From positions 310,001 to 374,000 of the forward strand of contig NZ_SNZW01000011.1 in NCBI RefSeq assembly GCF_004364175.1: a DNA stretch of 64,000 nt, in the 5' to 3' direction. The position numbers and the translations under genes were made by a program. Below the pieces are notes generated by a model, which saw only the letters and a list, made by a program, of their open reading frames with translations, was not told the origin of the DNA and ran no database searches. Of this stretch, positions 33,994 to 45,082 are shown one piece after another. How positions within the stretch are numbered: the first letter of the stretch is position 1; each line of letters opens with the position of its first letter. The stretch is from Maribacter caenipelagi (GTDB lineage Bacteria; Bacteroidota; Bacteroidia; Flavobacteriales; Flavobacteriaceae).

Positions 33994-34767
33994 ATGAAAA
34001 TCGAAGAAATAGAATCTATATTAGAACCATTAAGAGTACAGTTAAGAAGTCATGAGCTTTATGGGGAGCTTACATCTGTTGCAGATATTCAAATATTCAT
34101 GGAAAACCATGTATTTGCGGTCTGGGATTTTATGTCTTTATTAAAAGCATTACAAATTAATCTTACTTGTACTTCATTACCTTGGAAACCCGTTTCCAAT
34201 ACAAATACTGCACGGTTTATTAATGAGATTGTTCTTGAGGAAGAAACGGATCGTAATGAATTGGGAGTTTTAAAAAGTCATTATGAAATGTATTTAGATG
34301 CCATGCTCGAAGTTGGTGCCGATACAAGTAAAATGACAGGTTTTTTAGCCGGAATTACTGAGTTAAATAGCGTTTTAAAAACAATTGAAAATTCAGATTT
34401 GAACCCTGCCGTGAAATCATTTTTAAGATTCACTTTTGAAACGATTCAAACTCAAGAACCACATAAGATTGCTGCCGCTTTTACTTTTGGTAGAGAAGAT
34501 TTGATACCTGATATGTTCTTGAAAATTGTGGGCAGTGCAGGTAAAGATGCATATCCGAAATTGGAATATTACCTAAGAAGACATATTGAATTAGATGGAG
34601 ATGAACATGGTCCGCTTTCACTAAAAATGATTCAAGAATTATGCGGAGATGATGCCGTAAAATGGCATGATGTTCTAGAATGTTCAGAAAAAGCATTGCA
34701 ACAGCGCATTAACCTATGGGACCATATAGCAAAGGCAATTCAGCAAAATAAAGAGATTACAGTTTAA
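33994..34767 (+). CDS. DUF3050 protein, haem-oxygenase-like fold
   Basis: A 257-residue all-helical protein that fits DUF3050. FMENHVFAVWDFMSLLKALQ at about 35-54 recalls the haem-oxygenase/TENA fold. The spacing of E37, then E89 with six residues before H96 (ELGVLKSH), then D201 with three before H205 (DGDEH) matches the ligand pattern of haem-oxygenase-like diiron oxidases. That is my inference; no activity is known to me. It follows hemH by 30 bases and is probably co-transcribed, so a link to haem or iron is suggestive. Confidence 0.72.
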   Translation: MKIEEIESILEPLRVQLRSHELYGELTSVADIQIFMENHVFAVWDFMSLLKALQINLTCTSLPWKPVSNTNTARFINEIVLEEETDRNELGVLKSHYEMYLDAMLEVGADTSKMTGFLAGITELNSVLKTIENSDLNPAVKSFLRFTFETIQTQEPHKIAAAFTFGREDLIPDMFLKIVGSAGKDAYPKLEYYLRRHIELDGDEHGPLSLKMIQELCGDDAVKWHDVLECSEKALQQRINLWDHIAKAIQQNKEITV

Positions 34768-34808
34768 CATTATCATCTAAGATGGTATACTAATTCAAAA
34801 CCACACCA

Positions 34809-36185
34809 ATGGCAAACGTTTCCGCAGAACAACTGGGCACGGATTCTATATCAAGTTTGCTTATAAAACAGGCGCTACCTGCTAGTATAGGCATACTGGT
34901 CATGTCGTTGAATGTTCTGGTAGATTCTATTTTTGTGGGTAATTGGATTGGCTCTATTGCCATTGCGGCAATAAATGTTGTACTACCTATTTCCTTTTTT
35001 ATAGGTGCTTTAGGTATGGCAATCGGTATTGGCGGTGCGAGTATTATTTCTCGTGCATTAGGTGCTAATAATAAAGAAAAGGCACTACGCACGTTTGGAA
35101 ATCAAATTTCTTTTACCATTCTGATTACTGTAGCTATGGTTGCAGTGGGGCTAACATACGTAGATACCCTGATACCTGCTTTTGGGGGTAAAGGCTCCAT
35201 TTTCGAGCTTGCAAAGATTTACTATGTTATTGTGTTGTATGGTGTGCCGTTTTTGGCACTTAATATGATGGGTAATACTGTAATTAGAGCAGAAGGCAAA
35301 CCAAAGTTTGCTATGATCGCCATGATAATTCCGTCAATTGGGAATTTGTTCTTAGATTATTTACTAATCAATGTCTTAGATTATGGTATGGAAGGTGCCG
35401 CCTGGGCAACAACGATCAGTTATTTTTTATGTTTTAGTTATATCCTTTACTTTTTTCTCTCTAAGAATTCAGAATTAAAACTGAGTGCACCATATTTTAG
35501 TATCGATTTTTCAATTATAAAAGAAATTAGCTCGCTAGGTGTAGTGACACTATCTCGTCAGGCGGTGGTAAGTATCATCTATTTACTGATGAACAATATT
35601 CTATTTGATTTGGGAGGCGAAGCTATGGTGGCCGTTTATGCTATAATAGGTAGAATGTTGATGTTTGCTCTTTTCCCCGTATTCGGTGTCACACAAGGTT
35701 TCTTACCTATTGCAGGATTTAACTACGGAGCTAAAAAATATGATAGGGTAAAAGAATCAATTTATACCGCCATAAAATTTGCGGCACTATTAGCTACAAT
35801 AGTTTTTACCGGACTCATGATTTTTCCAGCAGAAATCGCGGGTCTCTTTTTAAGTGATAAACAGAATATGAGTACGTTAGAACTTGCTACGAATGCCTTT
35901 GTTCTAGAAAATACACCATCTGCAATGCGTTGGGTATTTGCCGCTACACCGATTATTGCACTTCAACTTATTGGTGCCGCTTATTTTCAAGCTATAGGTA
36001 AGGCTGTTCCAGCGCTATTACTGACATTGTGCCGACAGGGATTTTTCTTTATTCCATTAATTTTAATATTACCTAATTATCTTGGTGAATTAGGAGTGTG
36101 GATTTCCTTCCCCATTGCAGATGTACTTGCTACAATTGTTACCGGGTATTACTTAAGAAAAGAGATCAATACCAATTTGGTCTAA
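34809..36185 (+). CDS. MATE-family efflux transporter
   Basis: A 458-residue multidrug and toxin extrusion transporter with twelve predicted membrane segments in two similar halves. Typical blocks are PASIGILVMSLNVLVDSIFVGNWIG near the start, GIGGASIISRALGANNKEKA at about 76-95, and FGVTQGFLPIAGFNYGAKKYDRV at the beginning of the second half. The family exports drugs or metabolites in exchange for sodium or protons. It starts 41 bases after the DUF3050 gene, in the same direction. Confidence 0.93.
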   Translation: MANVSAEQLGTDSISSLLIKQALPASIGILVMSLNVLVDSIFVGNWIGSIAIAAINVVLPISFFIGALGMAIGIGGASIISRALGANNKEKALRTFGNQISFTILITVAMVAVGLTYVDTLIPAFGGKGSIFELAKIYYVIVLYGVPFLALNMMGNTVIRAEGKPKFAMIAMIIPSIGNLFLDYLLINVLDYGMEGAAWATTISYFLCFSYILYFFLSKNSELKLSAPYFSIDFSIIKEISSLGVVTLSRQAVVSIIYLLMNNILFDLGGEAMVAVYAIIGRMLMFALFPVFGVTQGFLPIAGFNYGAKKYDRVKESIYTAIKFAALLATIVFTGLMIFPAEIAGLFLSDKQNMSTLELATNAFVLENTPSAMRWVFAATPIIALQLIGAAYFQAIGKAVPALLLTLCRQGFFFIPLILILPNYLGELGVWISFPIADVLATIVTGYYLRKEINTNLV

Positions 36186-36254
36186 TCTTTCTAAAAACCA
36201 AACCTCAAAAAACATTTTCCGTAAGTAGCTTTAGAAACACTAAAGAATATTGTT

Positions 36255-36395
36255 ATGAATTTTATTTTATCACTATTAATTGCCGTTGCTATATTTCTAT
36301 TAGCATGGAAACTCAAAGAATTTATAAGCAATCAAAATACCTATATAAAACTACTTAAGGAAAATGCTATTAAAGTTTCAAAGGTTAACTATTAG
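36255..36395 (+). CDS. small membrane protein, 46 residues
   Basis: A short frame with ATG at 36,255 encodes a single membrane helix (FILSLLIAVAIFLLAWKL) followed by a basic helical tail ending in VSKVNY. It lies 69 bases after the MATE gene and its stop overlaps the stop of the converging hydrolase gene. Hydrophobicity and clean ends suggest a real gene, but nothing else supports it. Confidence 0.4.
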   Translation: MNFILSLLIAVAIFLLAWKLKEFISNQNTYIKLLKENAIKVSKVNY

Positions 36396-37696
36396 TTAGT
36401 TGGTGCCGCATGTAACAACTCCATACCTGTAGACGATCTTGGTTTAAATCCTGGCCAGTCTTTTCCATTTGAATTTTCTTGTACATCTAAAAATTGAGCA
36501 TTGTCTTGGTTTTTAAGATGCTTGCCGATAAATGCTGTTACAAAGTGCTGATTTATGTTGTTTATTTTACGTTGATCCCATGATGGCTCTGCGTATCTAT
36601 AATATTCATCAATATGTAAACCTGGTGCTAAAGCTTCTGCCGGTGGAGGATTAGGGGCTACATTATGTCTTGCATTTTCGTACGTTAGCAAGTAACGATC
36701 TGCATGTACCGCACCTTCGTAAATTGCTTTGATTCCTTTTTCATATCCTGAAATATCATCTTGGCTTCCGGCAACAAAGAAAATGGGGGTCTTTAATCCT
36801 TTCAATCCTTCTGCATCCCAAACACCACGTTCCATTCCCCATGGGGCAAAGGCAACTATTGCTTTAATTCTAGAATCTGCCATTTTCTGATATTCGGCAT
36901 TTCCTGCTGTATTCACTGCAATTGCAGTACTACCACCTGTCATACCTGTAAAAAATTGACCTAAACCTTCGCTATATCCGGCTCCGCCAACATTTAATAC
37001 ACCGTATCCTCCCATAGAATACCCTATTATGGCTGTGTTACTGGCATCAACTAGTCCTTCAACCATATTCTTAGAACCTTTAGCTCCTAATTTTTCCATT
37101 TCATTGATTACAAAACGAATATCTTTTGGTCTGTTCAAAAGCGTACTTTGAAATGCATTGGCATCTTTAAAGGTGGAATCTGTATGATCAATTGCCGCCA
37201 CAATATATCCTTTCGAGGCTAAATTCTCCGTTAGGTAGGTCATTAAAAAACGTGACCCTACATAGCCATGAGATACTACGACCAACGGAAATTTATTGCC
37301 CTGTAATGCTTCGGCATCTCTGTAAGCTCTTCCTTTAAACGTAAAAGGTGTTAACGGTCTTAGCGAATCTCCTCTTGTGCCCATTACTTCGTCATAAACA
37401 ACGGTTTTTGCATCATCAGCTACACTTGCAGGATACCAAACTTCTATAGTTATAGGTCTGTCATAACTTGGGTCTTTACCTTCTTTTGAATTTAAAATAT
37501 CAACTTGATTCGGATTCACAAGGTTTACCGTTTGTACGCCGATTTTATATTCGCCTCTAGCACTTAATTCAGGTGCATCGGGCATTTGGTCTCCGTATAA
37601 AAAATCTTGTGTTTGGGCATTTATCGAGTTAACAGCCAACCCGTTAAAAAGGATAGCAATTAATGATACCGAAAATAATAACGATCTAAATTTCAT
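36392..37696 (-). CDS. exported alpha/beta hydrolase (PAF-acetylhydrolase-like)
   Basis: A 434-residue exported alpha/beta hydrolase with a signal peptide (about 1-28, ending INAQ). The oxyanion segment FPLVVVSHGYVGSR is followed by the nucleophile elbow GYSMGG with S227. The aspartate is probably in FFVAGSQDD and the histidine in YENARHNVAPNP. The layout resembles platelet-activating-factor acetylhydrolases and dienelactone-hydrolase-like lipases; the substrate is unknown. The 273-base gap to the next gene shows no clear promoter. Confidence 0.85.
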   Translation of the reverse strand: MKFRSLLFSVSLIAILFNGLAVNSINAQTQDFLYGDQMPDAPELSARGEYKIGVQTVNLVNPNQVDILNSKEGKDPSYDRPITIEVWYPASVADDAKTVVYDEVMGTRGDSLRPLTPFTFKGRAYRDAEALQGNKFPLVVVSHGYVGSRFLMTYLTENLASKGYIVAAIDHTDSTFKDANAFQSTLLNRPKDIRFVINEMEKLGAKGSKNMVEGLVDASNTAIIGYSMGGYGVLNVGGAGYSEGLGQFFTGMTGGSTAIAVNTAGNAEYQKMADSRIKAIVAFAPWGMERGVWDAEGLKGLKTPIFFVAGSQDDISGYEKGIKAIYEGAVHADRYLLTYENARHNVAPNPPPAEALAPGLHIDEYYRYAEPSWDQRKINNINQHFVTAFIGKHLKNQDNAQFLDVQENSNGKDWPGFKPRSSTGMELLHAAPTN

Positions 37697-37969
37697 AATT
37701 GTTAGTTTGTTGGCTTAAATATATGAATACTTTAAATAATTAGTATTTTCTGTTGAATATGTTGAAGAAATATTTACTTGAAGAATGATTCTCTAGTTTG
37801 TTCTGTATAACTAGAATTATCAAATACTACTGAGAATTAAATATTGAAATACTCTACTGATTCTCAATTTGATAATTATGCTAGTTTAGAAATGCTAATA
37901 AAATCTTAAAATCAACATTTACACTACAAAATGTTTAATTTTAGAGAAGACTAATATCAAACTATCAAA

Positions 37970-40900
37970 ATGAAAAAGCACCTTACCAATGCTGGCATTC
38001 TCATGCTGGCATGTTTCCTATTACCGTTATCTTTATTATCTCAAAGAAAGAGCAAAGCTCAAAATACCGCACCGACATATCCTGAAGAATTATACTCCAG
38101 TTTAGACTATAGATTAATCGGACCTTTTCGTGGTGGTCGTTCTGCAGCAGTTACGGGTGTGCCTGGCGAACCTAATTTGTTTTATTTCGGCGCAGCTGGT
38201 GGCGGAGTATGGAAAACCTTAGATGGAGGACGTACTTGGGATAATATATCTGATGGATATTTCGGTGGAAGTATAGGTGCCGTTGAGGTTGCAAAAAGTG
38301 ATCCCAATGTAATTTATGTGGGTGGTGGTGAAAAGACCTTGAGAGGAAATGTTTCGTCTGGTTATGGAGTATGGAAAACAGAAGATGCTGGTAAAACTTG
38401 GGCTTCAGCAGGTTTAGAAAAAAGCAGGCATGTACCTAGACTTCGTGTGCACCCAACTGATTATAATACGGTTTATGCGGCTGTACTTGGTGATATTTAT
38501 AAACCAACTAAAGACCGCGGAATCTATAAAAGTACCGATGGTGGTAAGAATTGGAAGCAGGTGCTGTTTGTAAATGAACAGGCTGGTGCAGTAGATTTGA
38601 CTTTCGACCCAAATAATCCTAGAATTCTGTATGCTTCTACATGGCATGCACAGCGTACGCCATACAGTTTAATAAGTGGTGGTGACGGTTCTGCACTTTG
38701 GAAAAGTATGGATAGTGGTGAAACCTGGACAGAGATTTCTAAGAATGAAGGATTCCCTACAGATACTTTGGGTATTATTGGTGTAACGGTATCGCCAAAA
38801 AACTCTGAAAAGGTTTGGGCAATCGTAGAGAATAAAGAAAAAGGCGGTTTATATCGTTCAGAAGATGGTGGTAAAACATGGTCTGTTGTAAATGAAGAAC
38901 GTAAAATTCGCCAACGTGCTTGGTATTACACTAGAGTTTATGCTGACACTCAAGATGAAGACGTGGTTTATGTATTGAACGTAAACTACCACAAGTCGAC
39001 CGACGGCGGTAAAACATTCAATACGTTCAACGCACCGCATGGTGATCATCATGACTTATGGATCTCTCCAGAAGATTCGCAACGTATGATTATTGGCGAT
39101 GATGGTGGTGCTCAAATTTCGTACGATGGTGGTGAAACTTGGAGTACGTATTACAATCAGCCTACTGCTCAATTTTATCGTGTTACGACGGATAACTCTT
39201 TCCCGTACAGAATTTATGTAGCACAACAAGATAATTCTACCTTACGTATAGAACATCGAAGTGATGGTAGAACAATCGATGATAGTAATTGGGAAGAAAC
39301 TGCTGGTGGGGAATCTGCTTGGATAGCTGTGGACCCAAAAGATAATGATATTGTGTATGGTGGTAGTTATGACGGATTTTTAACTCGCGTTAATCACAAG
39401 AAGAAAACGGTTAGAGGTATAAACGTTTGGCCAGACAACCCAATGGGTGCTGGTGCAGAAGCAATGAAATATCGTTTTCAGTGGAATTTCCCCATTCTAT
39501 TCAGTAGACATAATCCGAAGAAATTATATACATTTTCAAACTATGTACATGTAACGGAGAATGAAGGTCAAAGTTGGGAAGTATTAAGTGGTGATTTAAC
39601 AAGAAACGACCCAACAAAACTGGGTTCTAGTGGTGGTCCAATTACCCAAGATAATACCAGTGTAGAATATTACTGTACCATTTTTGCAGCTAATGAGAGT
39701 CCGTTAAAAGAAGGTCTGTTATGGGTAGGTAGTGATGACGGATTAATTCATGTTTCTAAAGATGCCGGTGCAACATGGGAAAATGTTACTCCGTCTAATA
39801 TGCCAGAGTGGAATATGATAAATAGCATCGAGCCTTCCAATTTTGACGAGGGTACATGCTATGTAGCGGCTACTAGATATAAACTAGGTGATTTTCAGCC
39901 GTATTTATACAAAACTACCGATTATGGCAAAACATGGACGAAAATAACCAACGGTATCCCTTCTGAACATTTTACTAGAGTAGTTCGAGAAGATCCTAAA
40001 AAGAAAGGTTTATTGTATGCCGGTACCGAAACAGGCATGTACGTTTCTTTTAATGACGGTGCCAGTTGGTCTCCTTTTCAAATCAATTTACCAATTGTGC
40101 CAATTACAGATTTGACTATTAAAGATGATAATCTAATAGTGGCAACGCAAGGTAGAAGCCTTTGGATAATAGATGATTTAACGGTGTTGCATCAATTAGA
40201 TGAAAACAAAAAAAGTGCAAGTACCGTATTGTTCAAGCCAAAAGATTCGTACCGTACAAAAGGTAGGGCAGCTAAGAAGCCATCAAAAACTTCAGGTCAA
40301 AATCTGGAGAACGGTGTCATTACCCATTTTCTATTGAAGAACTATTCTGAAAAAGACACGGTTCAGTTAACGTATACAAGTATGGCTGGTGATACATTGG
40401 CAAATTATAGTACTTCTGCCAAGAAAAAAGACAAAAAGTTAGAAGCTAAAAAAGGAGGTAATACTTTTGTTTGGGATACCCGCGGTAAAGGAGCTGAAAA
40501 ACTAGAAGGAATGATTTTCTGGTGGGCTAGTTTTGACGGTGCCAAAGCGGTACCTGGTAATTATAAAGTGCACTTGAATGTAAATGGAAATAATAGTAGT
40601 GAAAACTTTACCATTTTACCAGACCCAAGAGCAGAGAGTTCGGTGGCAGAAATGCAAAAACAATTCGATTTTATTACCGATATCAATACTACCATCGAAA
40701 ATGCACATCAATCTATAAAGAAGATTAGAAATGTGACAAAGCAGTTGAATTCTTTCACGGAGCAATATAAAGATGATGCTAGAACTAAAGACTTGGTGGT
40801 AAAAGCTAAGGCTATGAAAGAGAAATTGGGTGAAGTAGAAAAAGCATTGTACCAAACTCAAAACAGAAGTGGTCAAGACCCTTTGAACTTCCCTATTAAA

Positions 40901-41113
40901 TTGACTAATAAATTGGGTCATTTAAATAGCTTGGTTTCAATTGGTGACTTTCCGCCAACGGAGCAAGATGTTGCCGTGAAGAACGAGTTGACAGCTAAGA
41001 TCAATAAAGAGCTTGAAATTTTTAATAATGTAATATCATCAGAGCTTCAAGAGTTTAATAAAGGATTTAACGAGCTTCAATTGAATTACTTGTTCATTGA
41101 TGAAAGTAAGTAG
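37970..41113 (+). CDS. exported BNR/sortilin-like propeller protein (copy 1)
   Basis: A 1047-residue exported protein made largely of BNR (Asp-box) repeats of the form S.DGGKTW ([40 protein letters not shown] and more). These build one or two large beta-propellers like that of sortilin/Vps10. The N-terminus has a signal peptide, then [22 protein letters not shown]. The last 250 residues form a beta domain and a helical, coiled tail. Such proteins are often labelled glycosyl hydrolases, but no catalytic site is visible. A paralogue of nearly equal length follows 166 bases downstream. Confidence 0.85.
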   Translation: MKKHLTNAGILMLACFLLPLSLLSQRKSKAQNTAPTYPEELYSSLDYRLIGPFRGGRSAAVTGVPGEPNLFYFGAAGGGVWKTLDGGRTWDNISDGYFGGSIGAVEVAKSDPNVIYVGGGEKTLRGNVSSGYGVWKTEDAGKTWASAGLEKSRHVPRLRVHPTDYNTVYAAVLGDIYKPTKDRGIYKSTDGGKNWKQVLFVNEQAGAVDLTFDPNNPRILYASTWHAQRTPYSLISGGDGSALWKSMDSGETWTEISKNEGFPTDTLGIIGVTVSPKNSEKVWAIVENKEKGGLYRSEDGGKTWSVVNEERKIRQRAWYYTRVYADTQDEDVVYVLNVNYHKSTDGGKTFNTFNAPHGDHHDLWISPEDSQRMIIGDDGGAQISYDGGETWSTYYNQPTAQFYRVTTDNSFPYRIYVAQQDNSTLRIEHRSDGRTIDDSNWEETAGGESAWIAVDPKDNDIVYGGSYDGFLTRVNHKKKTVRGINVWPDNPMGAGAEAMKYRFQWNFPILFSRHNPKKLYTFSNYVHVTENEGQSWEVLSGDLTRNDPTKLGSSGGPITQDNTSVEYYCTIFAANESPLKEGLLWVGSDDGLIHVSKDAGATWENVTPSNMPEWNMINSIEPSNFDEGTCYVAATRYKLGDFQPYLYKTTDYGKTWTKITNGIPSEHFTRVVREDPKKKGLLYAGTETGMYVSFNDGASWSPFQINLPIVPITDLTIKDDNLIVATQGRSLWIIDDLTVLHQLDENKKSASTVLFKPKDSYRTKGRAAKKPSKTSGQNLENGVITHFLLKNYSEKDTVQLTYTSMAGDTLANYSTSAKKKDKKLEAKKGGNTFVWDTRGKGAEKLEGMIFWWASFDGAKAVPGNYKVHLNVNGNNSSENFTILPDPRAESSVAEMQKQFDFITDINTTIENAHQSIKKIRNVTKQLNSFTEQYKDDARTKDLVVKAKAMKEKLGEVEKALYQTQNRSGQDPLNFPIKLTNKLGHLNSLVSIGDFPPTEQDVAVKNELTAKINKELEIFNNVISSELQEFNKGFNELQLNYLFIDESK

Positions 41114-41160
41114 CGTACAGTTTTGTCATTTCGAGTGAATTTTTGAAGTATGAAAAAATT

Positions 41161-41201
41161 TGTATCGAGAAACCTTTTATGTATAAAGGGTTCTTGATAC
41201 A
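41161..41201. repeat. inverted repeat between the propeller genes
   Basis: TGTATCGAGAAACCTTTTAT and the following ATAAAGGGTTCTTGATACA form an imperfect hairpin. It is preceded by GTCATTTCGAGTGAAT (41,125-41,140), a dispersed intergenic repeat type seen in Flavobacteriia. It may attenuate read-through between the two paralogues. Confidence 0.5.
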
Positions 41202-41279
41202 GTTTTTCTATATGTTTTACTCCAAAAAACCACTCTAATAGACAATATAAATACCAAAACAACATCCAAACAAACTATC

Positions 41280-44200
41280 ATGAAAAAACAACTACTCTTT
41301 ATTATGCTGGTACTCACAGCCACCATAACTTTTGCGCAGACAGCCAATGATTATTTTGAACCCTTAAAATTCAGGAATATTGGTCCGTTCAGAGGTGGTC
41401 GTTCGGTAACAGCTACGGGAGTTATTGGTGACCCTATGACGTATTATATGGGAACTACAGGCGGCGGAGTTTGGAAAACAGAATCTGCAGGGCAACGTTG
41501 GGAGAATATTTCAGATGGCTATTTTGAATTAGGGTCGGTAGGGGCTGTTTCGGTATCGGCATCTAACCCGAACATCGTTTATGTAGGTATGGGAGAACAT
41601 GCACCACGTGGTGTAATGACATCTTACGGTGACGGAGTATATAAGTCTACTGATGCGGGTAAAACTTGGAAGAAAATGGGACTTGAAAAAACCCAGCATA
41701 TTTCAAGAATCATTATACATCCTACAAATCCTGATATTGTTTATGTGGCTGCGCAGGGTGCTCTTTTTGAAGGTAATGCAGAACGTGGTATCTATAAATC
41801 TGTTGATGGGGGTAAGACTTGGAAAAACACGCTTTTCGTTAATAATTTAACTGGTGCTTCTGAACTTTCTATGGATGCCAATTATCCTGAAATTATGTAT
41901 GCTGCAATGTGGGAGCATCAACGTAAGCCGAATATGGTAATAAGTGGAGGTGCAGGTAGCGGATTATACAAATCTACAGATGCAGGAGATACTTGGAAAA
42001 AAATTCATAAGGGTCTACCGGAAGAAAAAGGAAAAATGGCGATAGCTGTGAGTCCGTCAAATTCTGACAAAGTTTATGCACTTATTGAAAGTGATTCTAA
42101 TGCCGATAAAGGCGGTTTATTCGTTTCTAACGATGCTGGTGAATCTTGGACCATGGTTAGTGGTGACAATCGTTTAGTACAACGTGCTTGGTACTATATT
42201 GAGGTTTTTGTAGACCCTAATGATGAAGATACTGTTTATGTATTGAGTGCGCCTGCTTTACGTTCTGAAGATGGTGGTAAAACATGGGAAGTTGTTGAGG
42301 TGGCCCATGGCGATACGCACGATTTATGGATAAATCCTGCAAATTCTAAAAATATGGTTTTAGCAGACGATGGGGGTGCTTCTGTTTCTTTTGATTATGG
42401 TAAAACATGGTCTACACAAAGCAATATGCCTACTGCACAGTTTTATCGTATTAGCGTAGATAATTTATTTCCATATAATATTTATGGAGGTCAACAAGAT
42501 AACAGATCGGTAAAAATTACAAGTCTATCTACAGGTAGCGGAAGTATTACTACTAGAGATTGGACGGATTCTGCAGGTGGTGAAAGTGCATTTTTAGCAT
42601 TTGATCCAAATAACCCAAGGTATGTAATGGGTGGTCAGTACTTGGGAACTGTTGAGGTGATGGATATGGAGTCTAAAGCGGCTACTCAAATCATGCAAGC
42701 GCCTATTCAATATTTAGGTCGCGAAGCTAGAGACATGAGATATCTGTTTAATTGGAACGCTCCAATTATAGCATCTACACATGAATTAGGCACATTTTAC
42801 CACGGTGCGCAATATGTATTTAGAACTCGAGATATGGGTCTTACTTGGGATAAAATCTCTGATGATCTTACCCGAGATATCGATGCTAAACAAGGCAATG
42901 GTGGCGGACCGTATACTAATGAAGCAGTTGGGGCAGAAAACTACGGTACGCTTGCTTACATTTTAGAATCGCCACATGAAAAAGGATATATTTGGACGGG
43001 TAGTGATGATGGATTGGTGCACTTAACTAAAAACGGAGGTGAAACTTGGGAAAATGTAACGCCTAAAGGGTTAAATGAATGTTTGATCAATGCAATTGAG
43101 GTTTCCCCGCATGATCCTGCCACCGCTTATATTGCTACAACAAGATATAAGTTCAACGATTACACTCCTGGTTTTTATAAGACAACCGATTATGGTAAAA
43201 CCTGGACGGCTATTAATTCAGGTATTCCTTATGGTGCTTTTACCCGTGTAGTTCGCGAAGATGAGTTTAAGAAAGATTTGCTATATGCAGGTACTGAAAA
43301 GGGAATCTATGCCTCATGGAATGGTGGTAAATCTTGGGAACCTTTTCAATTGAATTTACCTAAAACACCAATTACAGATTTAAAAATGCATAAAGGCGAT
43401 ATGGTAGTAGCGACTTCTGGTCGTTCATTTTGGATTCTTGATGATGTTGTTGCTCTTGGGCAATACCAACCTTCTAAAACGGGACTCCAAATTTTGAAAC
43501 CTAAAGACGCATATAATGGTTCTTGGGGTAGTCCGTTGAGTGGTAATTCTGATAAATTTACCGGTAGCGATGCTTTTGAAGGTATTAATCCTGCAAACGG
43601 AGTAGTACTATATTATGAACTTCCTAAATTAAAAGATAGTACTGCTATAACTTTAGAAATTTCTGATGCTAAAGGGAAGGTGATTAGAACTATCAGTTCA
43701 GAAAAAGATTTAGATTATATACCTCATAATGGTGGTGGTGCTCCACCGGCACCGATTTTAAATAAGAATCAAGGGCTAAACCGTTTTGTTTGGGATATGA
43801 AATACCCAATTATGTCAGGTATACCAGGAGTGTATATTGAAGCAGGTTTCAGCGGACATAAAGTATCTCCTGGTACATATACTTTTAAACTAACGGTTGA
43901 TGGGCAAACTGTTTCTACTACAGGTACAATTAATGAGGTGCCTACCTATGAAACAAAGCCAGGTCAGTATGAAGAGTATGATGCTTTTATGACTACGGCA
44001 GAGGCAGAGTTGACCGAAATGCACAATATGGTCAATCAGTTATATGCTGCTCAAAAGAACCTATCTGAAGTCTTAAAAAAGGTAACCGACACTACTGCGA
44101 AATCAGCCGGTGAAAAATTATTGGCAGACATGAAAGCTTGGGATGGTGATATGGTACAGCGTAAATCGCAAGCTTACGATGATGTAGAAAATTTTCCTAA

Positions 44201-44405
44201 TAAATTTTCTGCCGAATATATATTTATGATCAATCAGACGAATAGTGGTATTCCAAGATTAAATGAGGCCAGTAAAGACCGTAAGGCTGAATTAGACGCA
44301 CAATGGACTAGTTTAAAAGCCAAAGGCAATCAATTCATCAACATTGCTATACCAGCCTATAATAAAACGTTATGGGATGCTGGACTTGGCGCTATAAGAT
44401 TATAA
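41280..44405 (+). CDS. exported BNR/sortilin-like propeller protein (copy 2)
   Basis: A 1041-residue paralogue of the preceding gene with the same architecture: signal peptide (about 1-20, FAQT), [22 protein letters not shown], Asp-box repeats throughout ([40 protein letters not shown]), shared blocks [32 protein letters not shown] and FTRVVRED, a beta domain, and a C-terminal helical region. The two proteins are clearly homologous along their length but well diverged, so the duplication is old. Membership in a complex or surface binding is likely; enzymatic activity is unproven. Confidence 0.85.
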   Translation: MKKQLLFIMLVLTATITFAQTANDYFEPLKFRNIGPFRGGRSVTATGVIGDPMTYYMGTTGGGVWKTESAGQRWENISDGYFELGSVGAVSVSASNPNIVYVGMGEHAPRGVMTSYGDGVYKSTDAGKTWKKMGLEKTQHISRIIIHPTNPDIVYVAAQGALFEGNAERGIYKSVDGGKTWKNTLFVNNLTGASELSMDANYPEIMYAAMWEHQRKPNMVISGGAGSGLYKSTDAGDTWKKIHKGLPEEKGKMAIAVSPSNSDKVYALIESDSNADKGGLFVSNDAGESWTMVSGDNRLVQRAWYYIEVFVDPNDEDTVYVLSAPALRSEDGGKTWEVVEVAHGDTHDLWINPANSKNMVLADDGGASVSFDYGKTWSTQSNMPTAQFYRISVDNLFPYNIYGGQQDNRSVKITSLSTGSGSITTRDWTDSAGGESAFLAFDPNNPRYVMGGQYLGTVEVMDMESKAATQIMQAPIQYLGREARDMRYLFNWNAPIIASTHELGTFYHGAQYVFRTRDMGLTWDKISDDLTRDIDAKQGNGGGPYTNEAVGAENYGTLAYILESPHEKGYIWTGSDDGLVHLTKNGGETWENVTPKGLNECLINAIEVSPHDPATAYIATTRYKFNDYTPGFYKTTDYGKTWTAINSGIPYGAFTRVVREDEFKKDLLYAGTEKGIYASWNGGKSWEPFQLNLPKTPITDLKMHKGDMVVATSGRSFWILDDVVALGQYQPSKTGLQILKPKDAYNGSWGSPLSGNSDKFTGSDAFEGINPANGVVLYYELPKLKDSTAITLEISDAKGKVIRTISSEKDLDYIPHNGGGAPPAPILNKNQGLNRFVWDMKYPIMSGIPGVYIEAGFSGHKVSPGTYTFKLTVDGQTVSTTGTINEVPTYETKPGQYEEYDAFMTTAEAELTEMHNMVNQLYAAQKNLSEVLKKVTDTTAKSAGEKLLADMKAWDGDMVQRKSQAYDDVENFPNKFSAEYIFMINQTNSGIPRLNEASKDRKAELDAQWTSLKAKGNQFINIAIPAYNKTLWDAGLGAIRL

Positions 44406-44491
44406 AATAAGTTCTATTCACTTTTGCTAACTTTGGACATAATTTAGTGCTTGAAGGTTAACTTGCACTTAATTGAAGAACAAAGCGAATT

Positions 44492-45043
44492 ATGACAGAA
44501 TATTACAACTATATAAAATCTCTGCATCTCATCTTCGTAATAACATGGTTTGCAGGGCTTTTTTATATTCCCAGATTGTTCATTTATCATATAGAAGCGA
44601 ACCAAAAATCATCACCTGAAAAAGAAATTCTTTCTAAACAATTGAAGTTGATGACCAAACGGTTATGGTATATCATCACTTGGCCTTCATCTATACTGGC
44701 AACATTATTTGCAATTTGGTTACTGATAATTTACCCGGGTTGGTTATCGCAGCCTTGGATGCATGTAAAACTAGGTTTCGTTTTGCTGTTGATTCTTTAT
44801 CATTTAAAGAACCATCAAATTTTCAAAAAGTTTCAACGTGATGATATTCAATATACATCGAACTATATGCGTATATGGAACGAAGGCGCTACCCTTATTC
44901 TATTTGCTATAGTTTTCTTGGTGATATTAAAACATACCTTCAACTGGATTTTTGGAGTTATAGGTATTGTGGTTTTAGGGATACTTTTAATGCTGGGGAT
45001 AAAGCTTTATAAGAGAATTCGGAATAAAAATCCGGAGGCATAA
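44492..45043 (+). CDS. hemJ: HemJ-type protoporphyrinogen IX oxidase
   Basis: A 183-residue membrane protein of the HemJ (UPF0093) family, which oxidises protoporphyrinogen IX to protoporphyrin IX. The family start YYNYIKSLHLIFVITWFAGLFYIPRLFIYH contains the conserved H12, and MHVKLGF gives H91 and K93. About four to five membrane segments are present. No HemG or HemY is in the window, so this enzyme fills the step between HemF and HemH. It lies 10 kb away from the rest of the cluster and is preceded by TTTTGC, close to a -7 box. Confidence 0.9.
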   Translation: MTEYYNYIKSLHLIFVITWFAGLFYIPRLFIYHIEANQKSSPEKEILSKQLKLMTKRLWYIITWPSSILATLFAIWLLIIYPGWLSQPWMHVKLGFVLLLILYHLKNHQIFKKFQRDDIQYTSNYMRIWNEGATLILFAIVFLVILKHTFNWIFGVIGIVVLGILLMLGIKLYKRIRNKNPEA

Positions 45044-45082
45044 TTGCTTATATATTATGGTTTTTTTCTAATTTTTCAGAAT

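Noticed and set aside
40616-40921. Minus-strand 101-codon frame inside propeller copy 1
   Set aside because: It is a shadow of the conserved coding strand without any feature of its own.
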